Source of the DNA: Antennarius striatus
Lineage: Eukaryota; Chordata; Actinopteri; Lophiiformes; Antennariidae
NCBI RefSeq assembly: GCF_040054535.1
Contig: NC_090796.1
Span: forward strand, 4,015,501 to 4,079,500
DNA length: 64,000 bases
Direction: 5' to 3'
The notes below the pieces were generated by a model. That model saw only the letters and a program-made list of their open reading frames with translations, had not been told where the DNA came from and ran no database searches. Shown here one piece after another: positions 1 to 12,775 of this stretch. The stretch's first letter is position 1; each line of letters begins with the position of its first letter. A program made the position numbers and the translations under genes.

Positions 1-1109
1 AATCGGTTGCCTCCATCTAACCCTGTCCTCTGCATTCTCTTCTCTCACACCAACTACCTTCATCTTCTCTTTCATTACATCCATAAACCTCCTCTTTGGT
101 CTTCCTCTAGGCCTCCTGCCTGGCAGTTAAAAAACAGCATCCTTCTACCAATATATTCACTATCTCTCCTCTAGACATGTCCAAACCATCTCATTCTGGC
201 CTCTCTGACTTTATCTCCAAAACCTCTAACATGTGCTCTGATGTACTCATTCCTGATCCTATCCATCCTGGTCACTCCCAAAGATACAGTAACCTCAGCA
301 TCTTCATCTCTGCTACCTCCAGCTCTGTCTTCTGTCTTTTCCTCAGTGACACTGTCTCTAGACCAAACAACATCGCTGGTCTCAACACAGTTTTGTACAC
401 CTTTCCTTTAATTTTAGCTGAAACTCTTCTATCACACATCACACCTGACACTTTCCTCCACCCGTTCCATCCTGCCTGTATACGTTTCTTCACCTCTTTT
501 CCACACTCTCCATTGCTCTGGACTGTTGACCCCTAGGACTTAAAGTCCCCCACCTTCTTGATCTCTTCTCCCTGTAACCTCACTCTTCCACTTGGGTCCC
601 TCTCATTCACACACATGTACTCTGTCTTACTGCAGCTAACCGTTTGTCCTTTGCTACCTCTACTGTCACCTTACGCTGCATCTCCCTGTACTCCTGTCTA
701 TTCTCCTCAGTCCTCTCAGTGTCCCACTTCTTCTTAGCTAACCTCTTTCTCTGTATACACTCCTGTACCTCCTCATTCCACCACCAAGTCTCATTATCTA
801 CTTTACTTCCAGATGACACACCAAGTACTCTCCTACCTGTCTCCCTGATTACATTAGCTGTAGTTGTACAATCATCTGGAAGCACCTCCTGACCACCCAG
901 AGCCTGTCTTAACTCCTTCCTAAAAGTCATGCAACACTCTTCCTTTTTCAGCTTCCACCATTTCATTCTCTGCTCTGCCTTTGCCCTCTTCATCTTCCTC
1001 ACCACCAGAGTCATTCTACACACCACCATCCTATGCTGTTAAGCTACACTCTCACCTACCACTACTTTGCAGTCACTGATCTCCTTCAGATTACACTGTC
1101 TGTACAAGT

Positions 1110-1835
1110 TTTCTATTTTTAGTTTAATTTTAATTTAATATACTGTTTTGATCCCCGGAGGGAAATTAAGAATGCACACTCTAGCTAATGATTCAAACGC
1201 ATGCATACATAAACACTGCCCAGCCTAAAATAAAGTCATCGTTTGGGTTTCAATAAGCAAATTGCAGTGTTATGATCAGGGGTTGCTTCGGTTGGTCAAG
1301 TATAGGCTCAGCAATATTATTCAGCGAAAAGCTTAAGTCAGTTGACTATCTGAATGTACTGAATGACCAGACAATTCCATAAATGGATTTTTTTCTCCCG
1401 GATGGCACGATCATATTCCAGGACAACAATGCCAAAATTTATTGGGCTCTAATTGTAAAAGAGTGGTCCTGGGAGCATGAGGAATCCTTTTGACACATCA
1501 ATTGGCCCCCACAGTCCTGAGCTTAACCCTATTCAAAGTCTATGGGATGTGCTGGAGAAGACCTTGCATAGTGGTTTGACTCTTATCGTCAATACAAGAC
1601 CTCGGCCAAAAATTAATGCAATTCTGGACAGAAATAAATGCTGTGACGTTGTACGAGGTTGTCAAAACAATGCCGCGGCAAATGCGCACCGCAGTCAAAG
1701 CTACAGGTAGTCCTACGAAATATTAGAGTGTGCCCCTTATTTTTGGCCTGGCAGTGTATATTAGTGAATACAGGCCCATGTAGCATACACACACATACAC
1801 AAGGGGGCCTGCGGGCATGCAAGGGAGGTAGAAGA
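1110..1835 (-). mobile_element. SINE inserted in the RTE LINE and itself split by a Tc1-like fragment
   Basis: Two separated pieces (about 1110-1213 and 1759-1835) match consecutive parts of the SINE at 9309-9725. The shared parts are a CA-rich hairpin with GCAGGCCCCC on one arm and GGGCCTG on the other, the GTATGCATGC stretch, and a 3' tail containing AATTTCCCTCCGGGGATCA followed by A/T-rich repeats. The tail faces minus. The gap between the pieces is filled by the Tc1-like fragment. Boundaries are approximate. Confidence 0.6.
1214..1758 (+). mobile_element. Tc1/mariner fragment with the transposase C-terminus
   Basis: A short frame at 1477-1710 reads HSPELNPIQSLWDVLEKTL, the conserved last catalytic block of Tc1-type transposases, followed by a degenerate C-terminal tail. 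The ends look like inverted repeats: CACTGCCCAGCCTAAAATAA near 1218 and, on the other strand, CACTGCCAGGCCAAAAATAA near 1757. At about 545 bp it is internally deleted and cannot encode a transposase. Confidence 0.7.
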
Positions 1836-2475
1836 AAGTATTCACTATAGCCATTTCCATCCTTTTTGCAAAATTAACCATCGTCTGTCGAGCATACCCA
1901 CTAACAACATTGAACATCACACCTTGGATTTCTAGCTTCATTACTCTGACACTCTTTTTACCTCCAGGACATTCCTAACAAACTTCACCTTCAAGATAAC
2001 TCCTACTCCATTTCTCTTCCTATCTACACCATGATAGAACAACTTGAACCTTGCTCCTAAATTTCTAACCTTGCTACCTTTCCACCTGGTCTCTTGGACA
2101 CACAGTATGTCTACCTTTCTCCTCTGCATCATGTCAACCAACTCTCTACCTTTTCCTGTCATAGTTCCAACATTCAACATCCCTACTCTCAGTCCTATAC
2201 TCTTGATGTTCCTCTTCTCTCTCTTCCTACAAACACTCTTTCCTTCTCTTCTCCAACAGTAGTCCAATTTCCACCGGCACCCTGTAGGTGAACAGCACCA
2301 ATGGCGGTCATTAAACCGGGCCTTGACCGATCCGGTATGGGAGTTATAGATTTGATTAGCATGTTTAATTTGGCAAAAGTTTTACGTCGGGTGCCCTTCC
2401 TGACACAACCCTCTGTATTTATCCAGGCTTGGGACAGGCACAATAAGACACTGGCTTGTGCCCTCTTGCGGCTAA

Positions 2476-3246
2476 ATTACTAGGTGTGTAGTTACAGTAC
2501 TGTGTTTCTCTGTCACTCTGCCTAGTCTGTCATGTTCTCAAAGGACAACAGTTCTGCTGAACATTCGAGATGGTTATGTGACGGAAGAGAAAATTCAATT
2601 TTGGATGTGAGATGGAAACAGATTTTTAAAAATCTCTTCACAATTTCCACCTGTTGTGCAAAAATACTTGAGGGGGTTTGCAATCTATTTTATTGTCATA
2701 ATATGCAATATACAGTATATACAGTATATTGCATGATTAGTACATCTATTGGTGCATATACTCCAATAGATGTCGGGCAACAGTAGGTTGGCAACCTACC
2801 GTTGCCTGACATTATGTTGAGTATCAAATTCTCCTGATTAGAAAACGAACATTCATGAGTTCAAAGTGGATTAGCCCTACCAGTGTCTTCCTAAATTTCC
2901 CAGTTTGGGATAAAGTATATCTATCATTGACCAGATCACATTCTTGTCTGTAGACTCACATGCACTGGTTTTTAAAATAATTTGCATTATATGTACTGTG
3001 TTTAGTGCAGTTCTTATGAAAGCTGATCACCATATTGGTGTTCATGTAAATACAGGACGCTCAAGATCAGTGCTGCCACTCAGCATCCGAGCGAATATGG
3101 TCACCGAGAACAATGACAAAAACACTTTTGTGAACTTAATTATTATCATCTTTTGACCTTTTAGATAAAAAAAGTCATAATTTCTTTATTATTATACAAT
3201 TGTAAACTGACATCAAAAAGACTCAAACATCACAGTTGAAAAATGC
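2476..3246. other. Intergenic DNA with two adjacent hairpins
   Basis: No gene is visible between the RTE element and the 3' end of mrpl38. The stretch is A/T-rich. The only structure I see is a pair of neighbouring inverted repeats at 2742-2773 and 2776-2806, listed separately. Confidence 0.5.
2742..2806. repeat. Two back-to-back inverted repeats
   Basis: ACATCTATTGG (2742-2752) pairs perfectly with CCAATAGATGT (2763-2773) around a 10-nt loop. Two bases later GGCAACAGTAGGTTG (2776-2790) pairs with CAACCTACCGTTGCC (2792-2806), 14 of 15 bases, around a single-base loop. This may be the end of an unrecognised DNA transposon. Confidence 0.75.
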
Positions 3247-3252
3247 TTTATT
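3247..3252 (-). terminator. mrpl38: Polyadenylation signal of mrpl38
   Basis: TTTATT on the plus strand is AATAAA on the minus strand. It lies about 35 nt past the mrpl38 stop codon, so the 3' UTR is probably very short. Confidence 0.6.
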
Positions 3253-3286
3253 ATGTCACATAAATATGTCAGTGAATGGTCCATTA

Positions 3287-6200
3287 TCAATATATTCCAT
3301 AGGTGAACTTCTTTCCATCCCTGTATCTGTCCATGTAGCGCAGGGGCTGTCCATGAGGGTATTTGACCTGTGGGGGGTGATACACCGGTGGACGGATGAA
3401 CTCAAACACCGGCTCCCTCATGTCTGCAGAGACAATGGACAGACTTAACGATTCATTAACAAGAAACAGTCACCCAGACTTTATTAAGCAAGTCATGTTC
3501 TTTTATTAAAGTCAGCCATCGAAAATATTTACTGTGTGTGTGTCTTTGAGCATTAGTGTAACTCACTGAGTGTGTTGTGAAAGGTGTTGGTGACAGATTC
3601 ATCCCACTGGCACTGGAACAAGGCCAGGCCTGCAGGTGTCATTTGGTCCTGGTGCTTTCTGTAGAAATCCACTGTCTTGAATGTACGGTCCACCAAAGAG
3701 TGGCTAGAGGAGCAGAGACAATGCGTTTAAATTTAATGTACTGGGGTGTTTTAACTTGTTTTTATATCTTCGTTGGATTCTCGCAGACATACTAACATCT
3801 TAAGAGGAGAAGAAAATCTGAACTTGAAAAGCTATCAAAGTAACAGCTTGACAGTCTGCTTCATTAGATGATACGACAAGATGATCTCTATCTAGTCATC
3901 ATACAGTTGAGGCTGGAAACAGTTAGCTGGTTAAACAGGAACTCTATCCAAAGGGAATTAAAATCCACCCACCCTTACTTACAGCCCATTAAGACAATTT
4001 TTATACTTTGATTTAAGAATGTATCAAGACAGATCAGATATCTGGGTTAAAACCAGATACGGTGCATTTGCATTTGCTTTCAAAGCTTGTAGTAACATAA
4101 TGGTAAAATGTTGAGCGAACACATAAAAGAAGATGGATCCAATCCCACAAACCACTAAGGCCGTTGTTTGTGAGCATCCAGATTGTTGACATACTGGCAC
4201 AATGTCATCACAGTAGGGTGTAAATAAACAACTATGTTATATCTTATTTGTTTGCATTCTACTCTTGATCAGAATCATGTTCACCACTTCCTTCTGCTTT
4301 CAGCCTTTACGCTAATCTAAGCAAACAGACAACTGGCTTTTTGCGTCATATTCAGCAAACAGGTATCATTAACTTCATAAAAATGTGAACGAGCACATTT
4401 ACTTTTAAAATAACATTCAACCTTTCATCAGTTCAAATCTGTCATTGCCTGTGGTGGAGCATTTGATTTGCTGATCTTTCCAAAAGGTTTTATATTTGCA
4501 TGTCACAACAAAAGGAATTGACTTACTTATATTTCATACTACAAACCAACAATCATCCTGTTCCCATCTGTATGCTGCACTACTCACCATGGCGACTGCC
4601 TGATATCCTCCTTGAAATCAATGAGACACTCCTGTTTGAAGAGAACAAATATGTAGCGGTGGAAGCCTGTTCCTTTGGCAGGGAAGGGCGGCAGGTAGTA
4701 GCAGAGTTCCTCCCCAGCATGCACTGCTCCCCCTGGTACGTTCCCTCTAAAGAAACATATGCAGGTTTTATTTGTGCTAATAAACCTCCCTCTAAAAGCA
4801 ACTTCGTAAACATGTGAAGTACTCACACCAGCCAGTGAACATATTCTGCCTCGGTATCCTGAAGATGCTCATCTGAAAATGATTATTAATATATTTAAGA
4901 CGTTTGTGAATTTAAAGAATCCATCTGTTATCTGCTGACTCATTCCTAAAACCCAGTCGGTACTGAGAGCTGCAAGCCATCCCAGTCTAAGGACCCTGTG
5001 TTTCCTGTGAAAACCTACCTGGACAGGTGAGCAGAAGAGTCCAGAGGGAACCCTCCTCTGCATCAAAGCTGATCTGCGGGGCAGACGCTGTCTACAGACA
5101 AGAGCAGAACAAACAATACAGTCAGAACAGATATATAGAGATGGATACAAAGCAAAAGAGCGAAACAGGGATTAAATAAAATTCAATAGAGGCCTGCAGT
5201 GCAAGAAGGGAAAGACTGAGAAAACAAAGGAAGATGGTTTCACTTTTTGGCAGCCTTGATCCCCCCTGAATATCTATTGGAGACTCTATAGGACATTACA
5301 AACTTTCCATTCCTCCCACATACTTCAGTTGGTGTCAGCTGTTTCCCACAATACACTTGACTGGTCTTGTCTTGGCTGTAGCGAATGTGGAGGGTAACTT
5401 GCGGGAGAAAATAGGCCATGGGGAAGAGATCTTTGAAGACTCCATAGTGCTCAGCCAGTCTCTTGATATGATACGGAGCACTGGTCTTCCCCCAGGCTTT
5501 CTGCACTTGATCCACTTGTATTTTAACTGATTGGACAAAGAGAAGAAAGAATACTGAATTTATTCAACCCTCAATAAGAAGCTGACTTTTTCCTTTTGTG
5601 GTGAGCGTACAAACGTACAACTGCGCAGACGATAAGCCTTCTCCAGCTCAGCATTCTTCTTGTTTTCCTGAATCTTCTTCTTCCTCTCCCTCACTTCACG
5701 GATTTGACAGCACGGTAGTCCAATGTCCACTAGCTTTGCACCTGCAACAACAAAATAAAAATCACTTCACACCTGCAACAACAAAACTAAACTCATGACT
5801 GATAATTTCTAACACTTCCAGAGATCTACTATCGAACGTAGTGTCATCATTAATGTCTCACCATGCTCAGGATCAGCTTTTTCCACATGGTACCTATAGG
5901 TTTTCCACCACACAGGTTTGTTCCTTGCCTCCTCAGCTTTTCTCAAGTAGCGAGTGTAACTGCGGTACTTTGTTAACGATTCCAGGTTCTCAACGTCAAT
6001 GTCCTCATTTGGCATCGGACCCAAAGGAGGAGCTCGTCTGCACAGGAACGCTGGAATATGGAAACAACTTTGAAGGTTATTAAGTTGTATTACACTAAAA
6101 AATGTGAATCTGCCAATTTTAACTTTATTTACTTCTAATTTATGAATTGATTCTTTATTTATCAATTTGCGTTCCATTTTAAAAAATTTTTGAAGAAATG

Positions 6201-6727
6201 TGTATTAAGCTTTTTCTTCATGTATTATATACCCCGCCAATGATCCTTGTATTATTACTACTAATTAAATACATACACAAATAAAACGGCAGACACTCAA
6301 TTCAATTCCATTGCATTGCCAAAAGTAGCAAAGCTTTATGACCATTGCTGACTACTTCACGTAGTCAGCAATGGTCAACAGGCTAGGCTAACAAGAGGAC
6401 ACACTCTAGGCATCTCAAACTTCACTCATACGAATTTTCATGTGTTAATTCATGAGAATTTTACATGCACAGAAGTGCATTGCCACGATCAATGCCACAT
6501 TTTCCCACCAAGTATGAAGACTACAGGCATAGCGAGCATCGAGGAACGTTTTCTACGTGATGCACCCGGGAAACGTACATGCAATTGTGGGGGAAAAAAA
6601 TAAAGAAAAACCCAGTATAATAACACGAAATCTATAATATACCTGTTGTGGCAAATCTTCTTACATTACTGACCCCTAAATCTGTCACTGCTCTAAATGC
6701 AGGGACAGTAACCCATTGCAGCGCCAT
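3287..6727 (-). CDS. mrpl38: Mitochondrial ribosomal protein L38 (39S large subunit)
   Basis: Nine exons on the minus strand: 6643-6727, 5862-6050, 5619-5741, 5324-5526, 5019-5091, 4827-4872, 4588-4746, 3567-3703, 3287-3423. The exon 3 donor could be 5622 instead, in the same phase. Phases are continuous and give about 383 residues; I recall 380 for the human protein. The N-terminus ([11 protein letters not shown], then FATT) looks like a mitochondrial presequence. The family block [20 protein letters not shown] follows, then [38 protein letters not shown], and the PEBP-like core with [19 protein letters not shown] and [12 protein letters not shown]. The C-terminus is [17 protein letters not shown]. 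The protein belongs to the central protuberance of the mitoribosome. Its 5' end faces trim65, about 0.9 kb away. Nothing appears broken. Confidence 0.96.
3704..4587 (-). other. mrpl38: mrpl38 intron 7
   Basis: This is the longest mrpl38 intron and contains no gene. Positions 4075-4128 are a near copy of 6815-6868, upstream of the mrpl38 start codon (shared core AGCTTGTAGTAACATAATGG). No known transposon is recognisable. Confidence 0.6.
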
Positions 6728-7659
6728 GTTGGAATAATTACTTCCTGTTTTTTGTTTTTTTAAGTACGGTGGCCGTAACGAACAAAACAGCGTTTTGGGG
6801 TTAGTTTTTTGCTTTGCTTTCGAAGCTTGTAGTAACATAATGGTAAAATGTCTAACGAACAAATAAAACTGAATTTGTCAATAATGTATTTTAATTCAAC
6901 TCATCAACCAATATTTTACGTATTTATAATCCAGCATAAAAGTTTTATTGGTGTTTAATTTTATGGTTGTAATTCGAGTAATAATCGTCCTTATTCGTAA
7001 AAACCAATAAGTATTGTGATTATATTTCTAGATTATAGCGAATGACCAAACAGTGAACATTAACGTGTGAAATTAAATTTTATTGTGAAGAAGATACAAT
7101 AAATTTAACGATTTACCTTTGAATAACATGATGGTACGAACCAGTTTCTCAGTTATCCGATGGTACTGAAGGCATCATTTATGCGTTTGGCGTCATCAGG
7201 GAACCTGAAGCCGACTGATGTTCAGTGGTCACATAGATGCTGTACCCGAATAAATATTCATGTATCTGTTGAAGTGGTAAGAACTGATCACGTGTCACGA
7301 GTTTAAAATGACCGGTGATGTACACTTAAGTCATCAGAATCTTTTTATTTTTATCTGTTGTATTTCCACAGGGTCCTAGCTAACATGAAGTGACTTGGTT
7401 CCATGCTAACGTTAGCTAGCTTTAGCTTTTGCTTCCAGCTGACTGAGTCAGCGTGTGTGTGGCTAGCATTTGGACTGAGCCTTTCGACAGTATGCTAACT
7501 AGCACCATGAGACTTAGTGTACTACTGTGTATTAACACAGAGATAAGCTGCTGTGACATCATTGTCATTTGGAAGTACGGATATAAAAGATTGAGATTGA
7601 TTTGAGTCCTGTCACATCATCATCACCCTTTCCCTTCTTTTTTCACAGAAGTGCTTCCT
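6728..7659. promoter_or_regulatory. Divergent mrpl38/trim65 upstream region
   Basis: About 0.9 kb separates the mrpl38 start (minus) from the trim65 start (plus), so both promoters must lie here or in an unseen 5' exon. There is no CpG-rich core or clear TATA box. The trim65 coding exon is preceded by an acceptor-like TTTTTTCACAG ending at 7648, which suggests a non-coding first exon somewhere upstream. GCTAGC/TTAGCT-rich sequence occupies about 7400-7500. Confidence 0.4.
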
Positions 7660-10387
7660 ATGTCCTCAGGGATGGATTCCCAGAATTCAAATCTGACCTG
7701 TAGCATATGCTTGGAGCATTTCCGAATCCCTGTCACCATCCCCTGTGGTCACACCTTCTGTGAAACATGTATCACTAAGTACTGGGACACCAAGTTCAAG
7801 TCTGGGATTGGACCTCAGTGCCCCAATTGCAATGAGAAGTTTGACGCCAGGCCTACTCTCAGGCGTAACGTGTCTCTGTCGGTGCTGACCGAAGCTGCAA
7901 ACAGCACCGGGCTGTCCTGGAGAGAGTTGCCCCTGAGGGGGCCTGAGGGGACACGAGCCATGCTGCTGTGTGATCGCCATAGAAAACCACTGGTTTATTA
8001 CTGCAAGCAAGACAGAGCTTCTGTGTGCCATGAGTGTGGCATCGCTGAATGTGAGAACCATGAGAAGGTCCTGCTGGAAGTTGAATGGGAAAATCAAAAG
8101 GTATATTAATACAGTTGCACCACATGGATGGTCAGCGCAGTTTGACACTCAACAATTTACTTCAGCTTCAAAAAAAATTGTGTTTGTGTCATTCTGATGT
8201 CTTTACTTTAAAGCTGCTGTTGGAAAGGAAGAGCAAGGAGGTGGGAAAACTCGTGGACGAGACAGAAAGAAGTATCAAAGACCTGGTGGAGAATATCAAT
8301 CAAGCGAAGGTGAATTACTGATAGAAATTTGTTTCTCAACATATATTGGTGATGGCTTGAATCAAAAATATGATACAAGTATTACTTCGGTAATACATAC
8401 ACAGCGTTCTCGTTTGCGTGCGTCGTTGCGTCTTTGACGCACATTTTTGACAGGGAAGCATGTCAGACAGCGTACGTCCCTGGGACGCAAGCTCTGAATG
8501 CACTTCCATTCAACAAAAAATTACAATTTCTTGCATAAAAACAATCAGAAGTCAATGCAGATTAAGAGATAGATACAGTGCGTCCTCGTTCTTGGTGCTT
8601 AATGCATTCCAGGAACCACACGCGATTAAGGCATCCGAGATCGAGATCTTATTATTTACGGTAATTTAAACCTTTATGAACCCTTCCCATACCGATATTA
8701 AACCACCTTCTATCTGTATTACCCTTTCCCACACTCTGATAGACTGATTAAAGCGCTTTGGTGTCTCACGAAAATCCGAGACTAACCAATGTCGTCAGCC
8801 AATAGAATGCGCGTCCGATATCACATGACTGCCTACCAAAAGTCCGCGATGAGGTGGAGTCGCAAGTGTTAATGCGCGAGTGGCGCACTGTATTACTGAC
8901 ATACTACCAAAATGTGTGTGGAGAAGGCTCTGTTAACTTGTGGCAGACCCTTCTCTGCACCAAGCTGACAGAATATATGAATTAAAGGCAAAGAAAATTA
9001 ATGAGTGAAAAGCAAAAGTAAAAAAAACCCCAAACTGTATTACATCTTTCTTTGTTTCTGGAGCTTTTTAAATAACTACCAGGCTTTAACATTTCAATAA
9101 TATTAATATTCAATAATATTTTTTGTTATTACTTTTGGGATGCATAAACGTCATGATGTGATGCAGAAATTTTTCTTGAAGCACATCCCAGGGATGCACT
9201 ACTTTCTTGAGGTAAAATTAACTCTCCATACACTAAAATTGGAACTATACAGAGAAGATTAACATGGCTCCTGCGCAAGGATAACACGCAAATTCGTGAA
9301 GCGTTCCACAGTGGCTCAGTGGTAGAGCAGGCGGTAGAGCAGGTCATCCAATGTTCCTATGATCGGCGGTTCGATTCCCGCTCCCGCCCAATAAACGCCC
9401 CGAGTGTGAGCTGACAGTGGGAGGTGTCAGCTCCCACTGTGAGCTGACAGTGGGAGGTGTCAGCTCACTTCCAGAGCACTGCCGTAGCGCCCTTGAGTAA
9501 GGCGCCATCCCTTTACAAGTTGCTCATTTGGGGCGCTCCACAAATGGGCTGCCCACCACTCTACCTCCCTCTGCATGCCAACAGGCCCCCCTGTGTGTAT
9601 GCGTGTGCAACAGGGGCCTGTAAAAACTAACATGTATGCATGCTTTTGAAGTATTCACCAACTGAAGTGTGCTTTTAATTTCCCTTCGGGGATCAGATTA
9701 GTATATAAAATTAAAATTAAAAAAAAGTTTATTTCCAACATTTTAACGTCAATATTCAGTACATTTTTTTTATCAGGTGGCAATAACTCCTCATTGGTGC
9801 AGCTCGTTATGCTTGTAATGCCAGAAAAGTTAATGGGGTCCTATTATGAAAATCACACTTTTTCAGGTCTCTAAATGTACATAGTGGTCCTCCCTAACCC
9901 GACCAACTCTTAGAATCTGGTAAAAAAACGCTTCAGCATCAGTAGATATTTGGAGTTTTAGGAATTCAGGGACCAGACCGGATCAAACGATCGGATTTTG
10001 CTTGAGTGGTATTTGTGATGTCACAAATCTGCTCTGTGATTGGACAGAGTGATTGACAATATTGATTGGTTGACATGCAATCCCCGAGGGGGGAGTTTTT
10101 TTTTAGGCTACGGTAGCATTGTGCAGTAATGTCCTAGATCAGAGCTACACACTGAAAGTTCCTCACAAGCTTTTGAACTCAGTTAGCATTTGGCTAACTA
10201 GTTAGGTCTACTTCAGTCATGTGTGTCAGTTTGTGTGTGTGTCTGTTTGCGCACGTGCGTGTGTGTGGTTCGTGATCAAGCTACGGTACCAGTGTGTGAT
10301 AATGACCTGGATCAGAGGTACACACTGAAAGTTCCTCACAAGCTGTTGAATTCAACTAGCCTTTGGCTAATTAGTTAGCAGTCAGGT

Positions 10388-10450
<63 letters not shown>

Positions 10451-12694
10451 TGTGTGTGTTATATGCAAACACAACCAGTTGCACATTAATTACTAATTCA
10501 GAACAACTGTCTGTTTTTTGGTGAATGAAAGCAGCTTTAGCTCTTTTAAGTGATCAGAGAGCTGTGTGTATCCACACACACGCACACACACACACACACA
10601 AGCACACACACACACACACATACACACACACACATGAGAATACAAAAAAGAAATACTTGGTCTTACTGGTAAAATCCCATGTTTCATTAGTTTGCGTTAG
10701 CTTAGTTCCTGTGTTATCCGTGATCTGTCATTGTCCATGACGATTTTCAGAAAATACAGCTTTAACAATCACAATACATCACTGCTTTGAAGCGGGATGT
10801 AATTATCTCACCAGCTGGTCTCATCGTGTTTACACAATGAGCCATGCTACCCAGCAAAGACTGGGTAGCATGAGGAAGCAGGTCCACACTCTACCGAAAA
10901 ATCAACTGTTGTTTCAAGAAAAACAAGAGTGCAAAACACGAGAAGAATAGAAAGAAATACATAGCAGTGAAGTTACTGAAAGTTAAAAAAGTTCCAGACA
11001 ATGGTGATCGATTGATCTGTAATGCAGGCGCAAACGAGTGGCGCAAGTAAACAAACGCACGTGAATGTGCGGGGTACGACAGTGTTGATTGGGAAGCTCA
11101 GAGGGGGGAGGAGATAGGGAAGGCTCAGAGGGAAGGCAAGAGTGGAGATAGGGAGCTGAGAGCTACGCCCCATTAAAACAGACCTTTAGAGAGCAGAACA
11201 GAATTTATCAATATTCAAAGTTACTGAGGACCACAGATGACTTTGGGGAAGGCATTTCAAGTACAGTGTTGTTGGATATCTGTCAGCTGAATGACATGAA
11301 TTTAAAAAAGCATAATATGGGACCTTTAAATCTTCAGTGTTCACTAAGATTCTTCAAATCAGTCGTGTGATTGAGCATTTTCCTCCAACAGGTGACTCTT
11401 CAGCAGACGTCTGCCTGGGTAAATGTCAAGTTCTCCACCCTGATGAAAATACTTGCTGAGAAGCAGGAAGCTACAGAGCTCTTCATGGAGGTGCAGCAAG
11501 AAACAGCCCTCGGAGAAGCAGCGGCGCGGCTAGCTGAACTAGAGGAGCGCTCCAAGATACTCCGAGAGAGCCAGGAGCAGATAGCAGTGGTGCACAACCT
11601 GTCTGACACAGAGCTCATCAAGGTTTGTCGCATTTAGTTCTAATAGAAAGGCTGTAAAGAAAAGTTCCCGAATAATGTTATAATATCTCCCACCTGTACT
11701 GTATATTTGAATAAGCTCACTTGAAAACCTCTCGTTGTCACACTTTTTAACTACACCTACTACTTGTTAATCAAGCGCCCAACCAATCACGACGGCCAAC
11801 TAATTATGGCGCATCTGCCAGAAGGAATCACGTGAACAATATGGCGTAAGGCATCGGGCAGCGAGCCTTTTTGTTGCGGGTACGCCTTTCGTCCACACAA
11901 CAATGCAGATATCCGGGACGAAAATGCTGGCCAACGTGAAGTTTTTTTGAAAACGCCGGATCTGTGTTGTCATGTGGACGCTGTAACCGAAAACTTTTTC
12001 CATCCGGGGGCGTCTCCCTGCGACGAAAACTGCTGCGACATTAGTGTATCTGTGTCTACATGTACACACAGAATGGAAAGAGTTAAAACCGTCTATTTTC
12101 TGACGTGTAACAGCTCCAAGTCGAAGATGCGTTGATGAACATGCTTGACAGTTGGGTATTTGTTCGTCTGTTTCTTTCTTTGTGAGTCATAAAGTTTATA
12201 TATTTATTCATTCATTCATTCACGTTCCTCAATGACACCAGTCCGACTGGGATGCACTGCCTGCTGGTGGGAGAACACTGTGATAGAGGTCGTTCTCCAG
12301 GGGGAACACCGTGAATTTCCACATGTTTCAGTCCCTTTCTTAGAGTTATGCTTATAAACGTGTTGATCAATGTACTTATGCGGTTACATGTGGACCTGGC
12401 CTGATTCAGGTAGTGGTTTGTTTATGCCGTGTGTTTTGACAGCGATATAAGGCGGGTGTTTTCTCAACCAGGAGAAAAATCTTCCAAAAAAAATCACATA
12501 AGACCTGCCACAGTGGGCAAAAATTTTGTTTTTAAATAAAAAACATTAATATGACCCAAGCATAATCACTGGCTATACCTCAACGTTACATAAGCACAAT
12601 CATTGTCCATACCCCAACCCCAACCATCCTCCTCTCATTGTACATGTGTACTGTATTTTCATTTTCTTCATGTCCAAAGGATACTTTTTCATAC

Positions 12695-12775
<81 letters not shown>

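Larger units (their letters stand above)
1..2475 (-). mobile_element. RTE-type LINE remnant, internally deleted and interrupted
   Basis: Read on the minus strand this is a degraded non-LTR retrotransposon of the RTE type common in fish. The 5' leader lies at about 2290-2475. The start of an apurinic-type endonuclease follows at 1941-2267 (motifs LNVGTMTGKGRELVD and LCVQETRWKG), with a short endonuclease piece at 1838-1941. The linker between endonuclease and reverse transcriptase is at 607-1029 (WWKLKKEECC, ETWWWNEEVQ). The post-RT region is at 272-493 (AGWNGWRKVSGV, MLFGLETVSLRKRQ) and the C-terminal tail at 1-170 (RPRGRPKRRFMDV). The catalytic RT core between linker and C-terminal part is missing, and frames are broken, so the copy is dead. 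A SINE carrying a Tc1 fragment splits it at about 1110-1835. The element runs off the left window edge. Confidence 0.85.

Noticed and set aside
4500-4817. Plus-strand frame of 105 residues in the mrpl38 region
   Set aside because: It is the complement of mrpl38 exon 7, whose minus-strand frame carries the conserved family motif.
9309-9390. Possible functional tRNA gene
   Set aside because: A and B boxes are present, but the region between them is duplicated and expanded, no acceptor stem closes, and the sequence continues into a SINE body and tail.
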